Source of the DNA: Reyranella sp.
GTDB lineage: Bacteria > Pseudomonadota > Alphaproteobacteria > Reyranellales > Reyranellaceae
Direction: 5' to 3'
DNA: 64,000 nucleotides
NCBI RefSeq assembly: GCF_004297405.1
Contig: NZ_SCVC01000039.1
Location: 107,268-171,267, forward strand
The notes beneath the pieces are model-generated. The model did not search any database, was not told where the DNA came from, and worked only from the letters and a program-made list of their open reading frames with translations. A program made the position numbers and the translations under genes. Shown here piece by piece: positions 25,834-33,955 of the stretch (within the stretch, counting starts at the first letter, position 1; each line of letters begins with the position of its first letter).

Positions 25834-27075
25834 ATGTCTGTCGAGATCAAGGTTCCGGCACTGGGTGAATCGGTCACCGAGGCGACCGTCGCCAAGTGGC
25901 TGGTGAAGGCGGGCGATGCCGTCGCCGTCGATCAGCCCTTGTGCGAACTGGAAACCGACAAGGTGACGGTCGAGGTGAATGCCTCGGTCGCCGGTACGAT
26001 TGCCGATCTCGTCGTCGAGGAAGGCGCGTCGGTCCAGGTGGGCGGCGTGCTCTGTCATATCGAAGCAGGTGCTGCTGGCGCCGCTACGCCGAAGCCTGCT
26101 GCCGCTGCTGCTCCGGCCGCAGCCCCGGCTCCAAAGCCTGCCGCACCGGCGCCGGCGCCAGCCGCAGCGCCGGCAGGCGCGAACCTCGCCGCCTCTGGTC
26201 CGGCCGCGCGCAAGCTCGCCGAGGAGAAGGGAGTGTCGGCTGCTGCCATCCAGCCCACCGGCAAGGACGGCCGAGCGACCAAGGAAGACGTGCTCGCGGC
26301 GCTTTCGTCGATCCCGTCGGCGGCGGCGCCAGTGGCGGCCAAGCCCGCCGCACCGGCCGGACCGCGCCAACGCGCCGACCGCGAAGAGCGCGTGCGCATG
26401 ACACGGCTGCGCCGCACCATCGCCAATCGCCTCAAGGAAGCGCAGAACACGGCGGCCATGCTCACCACCTTCAACGAGGTGGACATGACCAACGTCATGG
26501 CGCTGCGCGACCGGTTGAAGGACGATTTCGAGAAGAAGCATGGCGCGCGGCTGGGCTTCATGTCGTTCTTCGTGAAGGCTTGCATTGCGGGCCTCAAGGA
26601 ACTGCCCGCGGTCAACGCCGAGATCGAGGGCGATGAGCTCGTCTACAAGAACTACTACGACATCGGTGTTGCCGTCGGCACGCCGCAGGGTCTAGTCGTG
26701 CCGGTGCTGCGCGATGCCGATGTACTCGACTTCGCCGGCGTCGAAAAGGGCATCGGCGATCTCGGCCGCAAGGCGCGCGACGGCAAGCTGTCGATCGCCG
26801 ATCTGACGGGCGGTACCTTCACCATCTCCAACGGTGGCGTCTACGGCTCGCTGATGTCGACGCCGATCCTCAACCCGCCGCAGTCGGCCATCCTCGGCAT
26901 GCACAAGATCCAGCAGCGGCCCATGGTGGTCGGCGGCGAGATCAAGGCGCGGCCGATGATGTACCTCGCTCTGTCATACGATCATCGCATCATCGATGGC
27001 CGCGAGGCGGTGTTGTTCCTGGTGCGGGTCAAGGAATGCATCGAGGATCCCGAACGCCTGCTCATCGGCGCGTGA
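25834..27075 (+). CDS. sucB: Dihydrolipoyl succinyltransferase, 2-oxoglutarate dehydrogenase E2
   Basis: A 413-aa E2. It has one lipoyl domain (residues 1-77) with the lipoylated Lys43 in LETDKVTVEV. An Ala/Pro-rich flexible linker (about 84-120) and the peripheral subunit-binding domain (about 123-155, ASGPAARKLAEEKGV) follow. The catalytic domain has the active-site motif SYDHRIIDGREAV near the C-terminus. It forms the core of the complex. It is separated from lpdA by 10 bases. Confidence 0.97.
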   Translation: MSVEIKVPALGESVTEATVAKWLVKAGDAVAVDQPLCELETDKVTVEVNASVAGTIADLVVEEGASVQVGGVLCHIEAGAAGAATPKPAAAAAPAAAPAPKPAAPAPAPAAAPAGANLAASGPAARKLAEEKGVSAAAIQPTGKDGRATKEDVLAALSSIPSAAAPVAAKPAAPAGPRQRADREERVRMTRLRRTIANRLKEAQNTAAMLTTFNEVDMTNVMALRDRLKDDFEKKHGARLGFMSFFVKACIAGLKELPAVNAEIEGDELVYKNYYDIGVAVGTPQGLVVPVLRDADVLDFAGVEKGIGDLGRKARDGKLSIADLTGGTFTISNGGVYGSLMSTPILNPPQSAILGMHKIQQRPMVVGGEIKARPMMYLALSYDHRIIDGREAVLFLVRVKECIEDPERLLIGA

Positions 27076-27085
27076 GGACAGTCCC

Positions 27086-28498
27086 ATGGCCAACGAAACG
27101 TTCGACCTCGTCGTCATCGGCGCTGGGCCTGGTGGTTATGTGGCGGCGATCCGCGCCGCCCAGCTCGGGCTCAAGGTAGCCGTCGTCGAGAAGCGCACGA
27201 CCTTGGGCGGCACCTGCCTCAATGTCGGTTGCATTCCCTCCAAGGCGCTGCTGCAGTCCTCGCACCTGTTCGAGGAAGCGGGCCACGATCTCGCCGCCCA
27301 TGGCATCGTGCTTGAGCCGCCGAAGCTCGACTTTGCCCAGCTCATGAAGCGCAAGGGCGACGTGGTCGACGCGACGACCAAGGGTGTCGCCTTCCTGTTC
27401 AAGAAGAACAAGATCACCTCCTACACCGGCGCCGGCCGTATCGAAGCGGCCGGATCGGTCGCTGTCCTGGGCGACGATGGCGCGGTGAAGGATACGCTTT
27501 CCACCAAGAACATTCTGATCGCCACCGGTTCGGAAGTGATGCCGCTACCGGGCGTGACCATCGACGAAAGGAAGATCGTTTCTTCGACCGGCGCGCTGGA
27601 GCTGACCGAGGTGCCCAAGCATCTGGTGGTGGTGGGCGCCGGCATCATCGGGCTGGAACTCGGCTCGGTGTGGCGCCGCCTCGGCGCAGATGTCACCGTC
27701 GTCGAATTCCTCGACCGCATTACGCCGGGCGTCGACGACGAGATCACCAAGTTCTTCCAGCGCGCACTCGCCAAGCAGGGGCTGAAGTTCAAGCTGGGTT
27801 CCAAGGTGACGAAGGCCGAGGCGACCGGTACGGGTGTCACGCTCACCGTCGAGCCGGCCAAGGGTGGCGCGACGGAGACGCTTGAAGCCGACGTGGTGCT
27901 GGTCTCGATCGGCCGCCGTCCCTACGTGCAGGGTCTCGGCCTCGACAAGGTCGGTGTGAAGATGACCGAACGCGGCCGCATTGCCGTCGACGGTCATTTC
28001 CAGACCTCGGTGCCGGGTATCTACGCCATCGGCGACGCGATCGACGGACCGATGCTGGCGCACAAAGCGAGCGAAGATGGCGTCGCCTGCGTCGAGACCA
28101 TTGCGGGCCAGAAGGGCCATGTGAACTGGGATCTCGTGCCCTCGATCATCTACACCCAGCCCGAGGTGGCGTGGGTCGGAAAGACCGAGGAACAGCTGAA
28201 GGCCGCCGGCGTTGCCTACAAGATCGGCAAGTATCCTTTCACCGCCGATCCGCGCAGCCGCGCGAACGGAGCGACGGAGGGTTTTGTGAAGGTGCTGGCC
28301 GACAAGGCAACGGACCGCGTACTGGGCGTCCATATTTTCGGCGCCGAAGCCGGAACCATGATCGCCGAAGCTGCCCTCGCGATGGAGTTCTCGGCGTCGG
28401 CCGAGGATATCGGCCGCGTGTGCCATGCCCATCCCACGGTCAACGAGGCGATGAAGGAAGCTGCCCTCGCGGCCTGGGACAAGCCCATCCACCTCTAG
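27086..28498 (+). CDS. lpdA: Dihydrolipoyl dehydrogenase (E3)
   Basis: A 470-aa FAD-dependent disulfide oxidoreductase. The FAD motif is VVIGAGPGGYVAAIRAAQLG, the redox-active cysteines are in GGTCLNVGCIPSKALL, the NAD motif is VVVGAGIIGLELGSVWRRLG, and the catalytic His-Glu is in CHAHPTVNEAMKEA. The ATG at 27086 is the correct start; the longer frame overlaps sucB. Its position in the suc block indicates it serves the 2-oxoglutarate dehydrogenase complex, though E3 can be shared with other complexes. Confidence 0.96.
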   Translation: MANETFDLVVIGAGPGGYVAAIRAAQLGLKVAVVEKRTTLGGTCLNVGCIPSKALLQSSHLFEEAGHDLAAHGIVLEPPKLDFAQLMKRKGDVVDATTKGVAFLFKKNKITSYTGAGRIEAAGSVAVLGDDGAVKDTLSTKNILIATGSEVMPLPGVTIDERKIVSSTGALELTEVPKHLVVVGAGIIGLELGSVWRRLGADVTVVEFLDRITPGVDDEITKFFQRALAKQGLKFKLGSKVTKAEATGTGVTLTVEPAKGGATETLEADVVLVSIGRRPYVQGLGLDKVGVKMTERGRIAVDGHFQTSVPGIYAIGDAIDGPMLAHKASEDGVACVETIAGQKGHVNWDLVPSIIYTQPEVAWVGKTEEQLKAAGVAYKIGKYPFTADPRSRANGATEGFVKVLADKATDRVLGVHIFGAEAGTMIAEAALAMEFSASAEDIGRVCHAHPTVNEAMKEAALAAWDKPIHL

Positions 28499-28516
28499 CC
28501 CGGGCGGCGCGGCGCC

Positions 28517-28783
28517 ATGCGCAAGCCGCTGATGGCGCTCGCGATTGCCGGGTGCCTGGTGATGTCGGTGGTCGGCGGCTTCGTGCCGATCTTGCAGGGC
28601 TGGATCTTCTTCGTGCTCGGCCTCTACCTGCTCGCGACCGAATTCGAGACCGGCCGTCGCTGGGTCAGGCGCGCCCGTGGACGCTGGCCTTTTCTCAACC
28701 GCTGGATCGTGCAGGCCCGCGACCACAAATGGGCGCCGCGCCATCTCAAGGAATTCGAGGACCTGACGGATCCGACGAAGTAG
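28517..28783 (+). CDS. Small membrane protein (PGPGW-like)
   Basis: An 88-aa protein with two close hydrophobic segments (residues 4-22 and about 27-42, around FVPILQGWIFFVLGLYLLA) and a basic C-terminal cytoplasmic tail rich in Arg and Trp. The pattern of two short helices, a Pro/Gly turn and an E/R-rich tail resembles the PGPGW family of small inner-membrane proteins of unknown function. It starts 18 bases after lpdA and probably rides on the same transcript. It converges on the anti-sigma gene with only 4 bases between stops. Confidence 0.6.
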   Translation: MRKPLMALAIAGCLVMSVVGGFVPILQGWIFFVLGLYLLATEFETGRRWVRRARGRWPFLNRWIVQARDHKWAPRHLKEFEDLTDPTK

Positions 28784-28787
28784 CGGA

Positions 28788-29573
28788 TCAGCTCTTCCCC
28801 TCGAACCCGCGATACACGGCTTCCGCGATCGGCAGCAGTTCCTCGCGCGTCGCCACCGCCGTCACGGCAAAGCCGAACCCCTGGTCGATCCAGGCGAAGG
28901 TCGCCGCTTCACCTTCCTGCTGGAAGCGGAAAGCCGTCTCGGTGCCGTCCGCCGCACGCACGTAGATCGTGAGGCGCCGGCCGCTCGCATCGTCGTACAT
29001 GAGTTGCGCCGCCGCGCCACTGCCGCCGGGCAGAAGCCGCCCGCCCATCAGCCTGTAACCAAAGGGCTGCAGGTCGGGTGCGGCGAGCTTGCGGCCCAGG
29101 CGCTTGGAGAGCCACTGCAGCAAATGCGCTTCCTGCTGCACGCCGACTTCGACCGGATGGGCGACTTCGACCACGAAGGTGCGGAAGGCTGCCGTCGCAC
29201 TTTGCGCGACACTGGTCGTGGGCGCGGGCGCGCGGGACGCCGGCGTCATGCTGTTGGCGAACCATCCGGCCATTGCACCGACCACGAAGATCGTCAGCGC
29301 CGCCGCGATGGACCGCATCGAGACGATCCGGCTACCGCGTCGCGCCGCGCGGAGATTGGCGACGCGCAATCGCGCCGGCACAGGTTCCGCAAACTTCGCC
29401 TCGAGCTGGCCACGCAGCAGGGCGCGGTGGCGTCGCTCGGCAGCGATCCGGTCGGCGAGTTCGGGATGCGCGACCAGATGCGTCTGCAACGCAGCTCGCC
29501 GGGTGTCATCGAGGCGATCATCGACGAAGGCCTGCAGGTCGTCCTCGCTGATGGGAAATTCATTGCCGGTCAT
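28788..29573 (-). CDS. Membrane-anchored anti-sigma factor of the ECF sigma downstream of a COG4315 gene
   Basis: A 261-aa protein. The N-terminal about 75 residues (MTGNEFPISEDDLQAFVDDR) form a cytoplasmic anti-sigma-like helical domain. A single transmembrane segment at about 86-105 (MRSIAAALTIFVVGAMAGWF) leads to a periplasmic domain of about 150 residues. The zinc anti-sigma motif H-x3-C-x2-C is absent, so sigma binding does not use a ZAS metal site. Its ATG overlaps the sigma-factor stop (ATGA), which fits stoichiometric coupling. By context it holds the sigma at the membrane and responds to an envelope signal; the signal is unknown. Confidence 0.82.
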   Translation of the reverse strand: MTGNEFPISEDDLQAFVDDRLDDTRRAALQTHLVAHPELADRIAAERRHRALLRGQLEAKFAEPVPARLRVANLRAARRGSRIVSMRSIAAALTIFVVGAMAGWFANSMTPASRAPAPTTSVAQSATAAFRTFVVEVAHPVEVGVQQEAHLLQWLSKRLGRKLAAPDLQPFGYRLMGGRLLPGGSGAAAQLMYDDASGRRLTIYVRAADGTETAFRFQQEGEAATFAWIDQGFGFAVTAVATREELLPIAEAVYRGFEGKS

Positions 29574-30076
29574 TTTACTCTCCGAAGCAGCGTGGCCCGC
29601 CCCGTCTCCAGAATCGAGCGCAGCCTTTGCCGTCCGCGCGACAGCCGCGACATCACCGTGCCCGGCGGCACGCCCAGCACGCGCGCGGCATCGTCGTAGG
29701 AAAGGTCCTCGACACCGACCAGGAGCAGAAGCGACTTCTGTTCCTCCGGAAGCTGGTCGAGAGCGGCCAGCACGTCCTGCATTTCGAGGCCCGCTTCCTG
29801 CGTCGCGGCGGCGCCAGGCGGAGATGTCGTGTCGAGATCGAGATGCGGCCCGCGGCGCTGCCGCTGGCGTTCGGCCGAGACGTGCAGATTGCGCAGGATG
29901 GTGAACAGCCAGGCGCGCAGGTCGCCGTCGGGACGGCGCAAGGTCCAACGCGACAGGGCACGCTCCAGCGTGTCTTGCACCAGATCGTCGGCAGCATCGT
30001 GGTTGCGCACCAACGCATAGGCGTAACGACGCAACGCCGGGATCAGCGGTTCGAGCAGGGCCTCCGCATCCGCCAT
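29570..30076 (-). CDS. ECF-family RNA polymerase sigma factor
   Basis: A 168-aa sigma-70 group IV factor. Region 2 includes NHDAADDLVQDTLERAL and the adjacent RAWLFTILRNLHV. Region 4 has the helix-turn-helix LSYDDAARVLGVPPGTVMSRLSRGRQRLR. The ATG at 30076 is preferred because GGAGGGGG lies six bases upstream; a GTG one codon earlier is possible. It is followed by its overlapping anti-sigma gene and preceded by the COG4315 gene. The likely promoter of the operon at 30548-30572 has an ECF-type sequence, suggesting autoregulation. Confidence 0.9.
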   Translation of the reverse strand: MADAEALLEPLIPALRRYAYALVRNHDAADDLVQDTLERALSRWTLRRPDGDLRAWLFTILRNLHVSAERQRQRRGPHLDLDTTSPPGAAATQEAGLEMQDVLAALDQLPEEQKSLLLLVGVEDLSYDDAARVLGVPPGTVMSRLSRGRQRLRSILETGRATLLRRVK

Positions 30077-30125
30077 CACAAACCCCCTCCACTGTCATAC
30101 GGGGTGGAGGGGGAAGGCGACATGA

Positions 30126-30509
30126 TTACTTCGCGATGTGCCAGGCGCCGTTGAGGAAGCCATCGCCCGTCTTGTCGCCCGCCTTGGTGTCCTTGGCGAA
30201 CGCGTAGAGCGGCTTGCCCTTATAGGCCCACTGCTTCAGCCCGTCGTCACGGGTGATGATCGTCCAGTCGCCCGTGGCCTTGGCACCGTCAGCCACCAAT
30301 GCCGGCGGCCAGTTGGTCGCGCACGGGCCATTGCACACCGACTTGCCGGCGGTGTCCTTGTCGAACGTGTAGAGGGTCATGCCCTTGGCCGTGACGAACA
30401 TGCCGTCCTTCATGGTCGGCGGGGTCGTGGTGGCGGGCTCGGCGGCGAGAGCGCTGCCGGCGGCGAAAACCGCCAGGAGGGCGGCGGTGGACAGGATCGA
30501 CTTCAGCAT
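30126..30509 (-). CDS. COG4315-family secreted protein with two Yx[FWY]xxD motifs
   Basis: A 127-aa protein starting at the ATG at 30509 (GGAG seven bases upstream; the longer frame is out of family). A Sec signal peptide (LKSILSTAALLAVFAAGSALA) precedes a domain with the paired motifs LYTFDKD and LYAFAKD, and two cysteines in VCNGPC. This matches the COG4315 family, often found in operons with ECF sigma factors; function is not established. It is the first gene of the operon COG4315-sigma-anti-sigma, so it may be part of the signal or the main product of the response. Confidence 0.82.
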   Translation of the reverse strand: MLKSILSTAALLAVFAAGSALAAEPATTTPPTMKDGMFVTAKGMTLYTFDKDTAGKSVCNGPCATNWPPALVADGAKATGDWTIITRDDGLKQWAYKGKPLYAFAKDTKAGDKTGDGFLNGAWHIAK

Positions 30510-30547
30510 TCCAGGTCTCCCATGCAGATGTTGAGCTGCAGGAGAGA

Positions 30548-30572
30548 GACGCTGCAGCCGACGATCTATTCC
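30548..30572 (-). promoter_or_regulatory. ECF-type promoter GGAAT-N16-CGTC
   Basis: On the minus strand GGAAT (30572-30568) and CGTC (30551-30548) are separated by exactly 16 bases, the pattern recognised by RpoE-like ECF sigmas. It would start transcription near 30541, giving a leader of about 30 bases to the COG4315 ATG at 30509. Confidence 0.6.
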
Positions 30573-30578
30573 CGCGGA

Positions 30579-30594
30579 CAGGAAATATTTCCTG
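30579..30594. promoter_or_regulatory. 16-base perfect palindrome CAGGAAATATTTCCTG
   Basis: A perfect palindrome lies 6 bases upstream of the ECF -35 element on the minus strand and about 125 bases upstream of the divergent antiporter gene. It looks like a dimeric regulator site; the regulator is unknown. Confidence 0.5.
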
Positions 30595-30619
30595 GCACTG
30601 CGTTTGCGTGACCAGGAAG

Positions 30620-30641
30620 TGTCACTGCACATGTAGTGACA
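30620..30641. promoter_or_regulatory. Inverted repeat TGTCACT-N8-AGTGACA
   Basis: A perfect 7-base inverted repeat with an 8-base spacer in the same divergent interval, 76 bases before the GTG of the antiporter gene. It is a likely operator for the antiporter or for both directions. Confidence 0.5.
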
Positions 30642-30717
30642 TGGGGGTTGGGGCCGCGCTAAATCTGATGGGCGGTCCGTCTCCTGGGCCACCTCTCACA
30701 ACAGACGGGACCCACAG

Positions 30718-32469
30718 GTGCATCACGAAGTCACCCTCATCTCCACGATCGCCATTGGCTTCGTGCTTGCATTCACCTTTGGCTACATCGCCGACCGGCT
30801 ACGTCTCCCGCCGCTGGTCGGTTACCTCTTTGCCGGCATCCTCATCGGCCCTTACACGCCCGGCTTTGTCGCAGATGCCGGACTTTCGGCCCAGCTCGCT
30901 GAGGTCGGCGTCATCCTGTTGATGTTCGGCGTCGGCCTGCATTTTTCTGCATCGGACCTGTTGGCCGTGCGCGGGATCGCCATACCCGGTGCCATCGGCC
31001 AGATCGTCCTGGCGACCTTGCTGGGCATGGGCATGTGCTGGCTGTGGGGTTGGAGCCTCGGCACCGGCCTCGTCGTGGGATTGAGTCTCTCGGTGGCCAG
31101 CACCGTTGTGCTCCTGAAGGCGCTGGAGGAGCGCAACCTCGTCAACAGTCCCAACGGCCGTGTCGCGGTCGGCTGGCTGATCGTCGAGGACCTGGCGATG
31201 GTGCTGGCGCTGGTGCTGCTGCCGGCCTTCGCCGAGATTCTGGGCGGCAAGCCGGTCGAAGGTCACGGTGCAGGTTCGACCGACATGCCGCTCCTGCTGG
31301 AGCTCGCCGTCACGCTGGCCAAGGTCGCGGCCTTTGCTGTCCTCGCTATGTTGCTTGGTCCGAAAGTGGTGCCGTGGATCCTCGCCCGCGTCGCTCGTAC
31401 GGGCTCGCGCGAACTCTTCACGCTGTCGGTCCTCGCGATCGCACTCGGCATCGCCTACGGCTCGGCCCACGTCTTCGGCGTCTCTTTTGCGCTGGGGGCA
31501 TTCTTCGCCGGCGTGGTGTTGAGCGAATCGTCCTTCAGCCACAAGGCGGCGGCCGACTCGCTGCCGCTGCAGGACGCGTTCTCGGTGCTGTTCTTCGTAT
31601 CGGTCGGCATGCTGTTCGATCCGGCCATCCTCATCCGCCGTCCCGAGGCGGTGTTGGGCGTGCTGGCGGTGATCGTCATCGGCAAGTCGCTGATCGCCTT
31701 CGGCATCATCATGCTGCTGCGCTTTCCGATCGGTACTGGGCTGATGGTATCAGCCAGCCTGGCGCAGATCGGTGAATTTTCCTTCATTCTGATCGCGCTC
31801 GGCATCTCGACGGGCCTGGTGCCGGGTGAGGGCCGGGATCTGGTCGTGGCGGGTGCGCTGTTCTCGATCATGCTCAACCCGCTCGTCTTCGCACTCATTT
31901 CCGAGTTGCAGCGCCGCGTGCAACTTGCTCAGCCGGCCGGCACCGCATTCTTCGGTCAGCCGCACTACGAGGCGCTGAGCCATGAACTTGACCGCATCCG
32001 GGCCCGCAGCGAGGAGCGTACGAAGGCGCACGATCTGAAGCTGCACAGCCTCCTGGAACAGTTTCCCGTCCTGTCGCTCGTAGAGCGGCAGGATCAGGAA
32101 GCGTTGCTGCTGATGTTCCGGCCGAAGTCGGCCGCGCCCGGCGAACGGGTGATCCGTCGCGGTGACCGTGCGGACGGCATGTATTTCATCTCGTCCGGCG
32201 CCGTCGAAGTGGCAGTCAACGGCCGCACTATCCGGCTCGATGCCGGGTCCTACTTCGGCGAAATGGCGTTGCTGAGCGGCGAGCGGCGTACGGCCGACGT
32301 GGTTGCCGTCGATTTCTGCCAGTTCCTGGTGCTCGACCGCCGCGACTTCAACCAGTTCATGGCGCGCCATCCCGCCGTCCGCGCTGCTGTTGCGGAGATT
32401 GCCGAGCAACGTCGCGAGATGAACCTCGCGCCGACAGCGGAGGCCGAGGCGGGAACGAAGGGCTCATAG
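30718..32469 (+). CDS. Kef/YbaL-like cation:proton antiporter with C-terminal cyclic-nucleotide-binding domain
   Basis: A 583-aa CPA2-family transporter starting at a GTG that gives MHHEVTLISTIAIGFVLAF, as in YbaL-type proteins. About 12 membrane segments span residues 5-390, with the conserved LRLPPLVGYLFAGILIGP and SLSVASTVVLLKALEERN regions. The usual cytoplasmic RCK/TrkA-N domain is missing. Instead a linker leads to a cNMP-binding domain (about 455-560) with the phosphate-binding cassette FGEMALLSGERRTADV, whose R-T-A fits cyclic-nucleotide binding. It probably exchanges K+ or Na+ for H+ under nucleotide control. It is divergent from the ECF operon. Confidence 0.88.
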   Translation: MHHEVTLISTIAIGFVLAFTFGYIADRLRLPPLVGYLFAGILIGPYTPGFVADAGLSAQLAEVGVILLMFGVGLHFSASDLLAVRGIAIPGAIGQIVLATLLGMGMCWLWGWSLGTGLVVGLSLSVASTVVLLKALEERNLVNSPNGRVAVGWLIVEDLAMVLALVLLPAFAEILGGKPVEGHGAGSTDMPLLLELAVTLAKVAAFAVLAMLLGPKVVPWILARVARTGSRELFTLSVLAIALGIAYGSAHVFGVSFALGAFFAGVVLSESSFSHKAAADSLPLQDAFSVLFFVSVGMLFDPAILIRRPEAVLGVLAVIVIGKSLIAFGIIMLLRFPIGTGLMVSASLAQIGEFSFILIALGISTGLVPGEGRDLVVAGALFSIMLNPLVFALISELQRRVQLAQPAGTAFFGQPHYEALSHELDRIRARSEERTKAHDLKLHSLLEQFPVLSLVERQDQEALLLMFRPKSAAPGERVIRRGDRADGMYFISSGAVEVAVNGRTIRLDAGSYFGEMALLSGERRTADVVAVDFCQFLVLDRRDFNQFMARHPAVRAAVAEIAEQRREMNLAPTAEAEAGTKGS

Positions 32470-32473
32470 ACGA

Positions 32474-32499
32474 AAGGTCCGTCCTCGCGGACGGACCTT
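32474..32499. terminator. Bidirectional terminator between the antiporter and DUF1971 genes
   Basis: AAGGTCCGTCC and GGACGGACCTT (32474-32484 and 32489-32499) form a perfect 11-base stem with a TCGC loop between two convergent genes. Confidence 0.75.
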
Positions 32500-32501
32500 G
32501 T

Positions 32502-32780
32502 TCAGATTTCGCTGATATCGGGTGGCTGGTCGTAGAAGTGGACCTGCATGCGCATCGGTCCGAGCGGCTCCACGAAGTGGGGCTGCTCGGGCAGGATGAG
32601 GCCGGGTTTGCCGGGTTCGAGGGTCGTTGCATCGGCCCGATCGGACCGGGTGAATTTCACCTTCCCCTCGATCACATCGATCACACCCCAGACGCCGGCC
32701 TTCGTCCGGTGCTCCCCGCGCAAGGCGGCGGGGAGCGTGTTCTCGTCGAACACCGGGGTTGAGCGATAGGGTGTTGGCAC
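32502..32780 (-). CDS. DUF1971 (TehB-like cupin) protein
   Basis: A 92-aa single-domain beta-sandwich protein. The GTG at 32780 is chosen because AAGGAGAG lies just upstream and the family begins near VPTPYRSTPVFDENTLPAAL. The ATG 42 bases earlier is an alternative. The conserved core includes HRTKAGVWGVIDVIEGK and ILPEQPHFVEPLG. The domain also occurs fused to tellurite methyltransferase TehB; alone, it is often seen next to haemoglobin or NO-response genes. It is the last gene of the haemoglobin-alternative oxidase unit. Function is unknown. Confidence 0.8.
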   Translation of the reverse strand: MPTPYRSTPVFDENTLPAALRGEHRTKAGVWGVIDVIEGKVKFTRSDRADATTLEPGKPGLILPEQPHFVEPLGPMRMQVHFYDQPPDISEI

Positions 32781-32793
32781 GGCTGACTCTCCT

Positions 32794-33492
32794 TCAGGCG
32801 GCGACCCGGATGTCGTCGGCATGCTCGGGGTAGGGGGCTACCTTCCGATCCGCGACTTCCAGACCTGCCAGCTCGCTGGCGAAGCCGTGATTCACGTCGC
32901 GGTGGTGGGCTTCGTCGGCCCGGACCACGAGTACGACATCACGCAGGGTCGCGTCTTCCGGAAGCTTCCAGTAGTGCCGGGCAATCGCTGGCGCCGGCAG
33001 GTTGGGAGAGCGACCTTCGTCCAGTTCCTTCAGGTAGTAGGTGTAGCTGATCACCGCCTCTTCCTCGAAGTAGCCGACGACGCGATGGGCGGTCCTGGGG
33101 CTCACGAGATAGAGAGCGAAGAAGGCAAGATAGAACACCCACTGGGCGCCGAGGATGACGCAGCGTTCGAACAGGGTCGGCTTGGCGACATGGATGAACG
33201 TCATGAGGTGCATCCGCTCATTCTCGGCTTCCTCCATGAGCGTGCGGATCCAACCATTGTCGTCGGTCATGCGGCGCAGGCACTTCAGATGGGTGAGCGT
33301 GGCGCCCACCATACCGGGCACGGCCGCGACCGTCTCCAGCACTACCGCACGATGGCCGTAGCGCTTGGCGAAGAACGTGTCGGCACAGAAGCGCAGGACC
33401 TTGGTGAACCCGAGCGCGATGCGGTCGGACACACCCTTGGCCTTGTGATGGACGTCGAGGTCGACGGCCGGGATCTGCGCGGTGCGTAACAT
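32794..33492 (-). CDS. aox: Alternative (cyanide-insensitive) ubiquinol oxidase
   Basis: A 232-aa AOX. The four-helix diiron carboxylate site is complete: LETVAAVPGMVG (first Glu), EEAENERMHLMTF (Glu and His), YFEEEAVISYTYY (Glu) and VVRADEAHHRDVNH (Glu and His). The hydrophobic hairpin around WVFYLAFFALYLVSP anchors it to the inner face of the cytoplasmic membrane. It oxidises ubiquinol with O2 to water without pumping protons and resists cyanide and NO. It sits 17 bases after the truncated haemoglobin gene and 13 before the DUF1971 gene, so the three form one transcript. Bacterial AOX is uncommon but known in some alphaproteobacteria. Confidence 0.94.
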   Translation of the reverse strand: MLRTAQIPAVDLDVHHKAKGVSDRIALGFTKVLRFCADTFFAKRYGHRAVVLETVAAVPGMVGATLTHLKCLRRMTDDNGWIRTLMEEAENERMHLMTFIHVAKPTLFERCVILGAQWVFYLAFFALYLVSPRTAHRVVGYFEEEAVISYTYYLKELDEGRSPNLPAPAIARHYWKLPEDATLRDVVLVVRADEAHHRDVNHGFASELAGLEVADRKVAPYPEHADDIRVAA

Positions 33493-33509
33493 GTTGCCTC
33501 TCCTTCGGA

Positions 33510-33905
33510 TCAAGCGGCAGGAACGGGGGCAGGATCGAGCTTCAGCATCAACGCCAGCTTGAAGCTCTCGGCGATGCGATTGGCTTTGGCCTGCATGGCG
33601 GCGGCCGCCTGCGGTGGCATTTCTTCCGCGGTCGTCTCGCGCCACAGGCCGAGCCAGCGCTCGAACATGGCCGGCGTCAGGCGGGCGCGATGCTTCAGGT
33701 GAGCGGCCATCGGCATGCCCTTGTAGCGGCCGGTGGTCAGCATCAGGGAAGACCAGAAGGCCGCGAGCTTCTCCAGATGCTCCGGCCAGTCGTCGATGGC
33801 GTCGTTGAAAACCGGGCCGATCAGCTCATCGGCGCGAACCTTGGCATAGAAGCGCCCGACCAGCCGGGCGAGGCCTTCTTCGTCGATACCTTCGATGCTG
33901 TCCAT
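33510..33905 (-). CDS. Group III truncated haemoglobin
   Basis: A 131-aa globin. It shows the short A helix and the VGRFYAKVRADELIGPVFN segment typical of truncated globins, the MPMAAHLKHRARL segment holding the proximal histidine, and the Trp-rich G helix (MFERWLGLWRET). Group III (Ctb-like) proteins bind O2, CO and NO and are linked to NO tolerance. It is the first gene of the haemoglobin-AOX-DUF1971 unit and is divergent from an NsrR-like regulator. Two operator-like inverted repeats lie in the 109-base gap. Confidence 0.9.
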   Translation of the reverse strand: MDSIEGIDEEGLARLVGRFYAKVRADELIGPVFNDAIDDWPEHLEKLAAFWSSLMLTTGRYKGMPMAAHLKHRARLTPAMFERWLGLWRETTAEEMPPQAAAAMQAKANRIAESFKLALMLKLDPAPVPAA

Positions 33906-33919
33906 GTGACGGCTCCAAT

Positions 33920-33938
33920 CATGTATCTGAAGTACATG
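33920..33938. promoter_or_regulatory. Operator copy 1, CATGT-N9-ACATG
   Basis: A 19-base inverted repeat next to the haemoglobin start codon (15 bases away). It shares TACATGTATTATC (33933-33945) with copy 2. The overall AT-rich dyad resembles NsrR-type sites; binding by the adjacent regulator is inferred. Confidence 0.6.
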
Positions 33939-33955
33939 TATTATCCTTGGCTAAA

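Noticed and set aside
30510..30692. A longer N-terminus for the COG4315 protein
   Set aside because: The extension precedes the signal peptide, covers the ECF promoter and has no similarity to the family; the ATG at 30509 has a good ribosome site.
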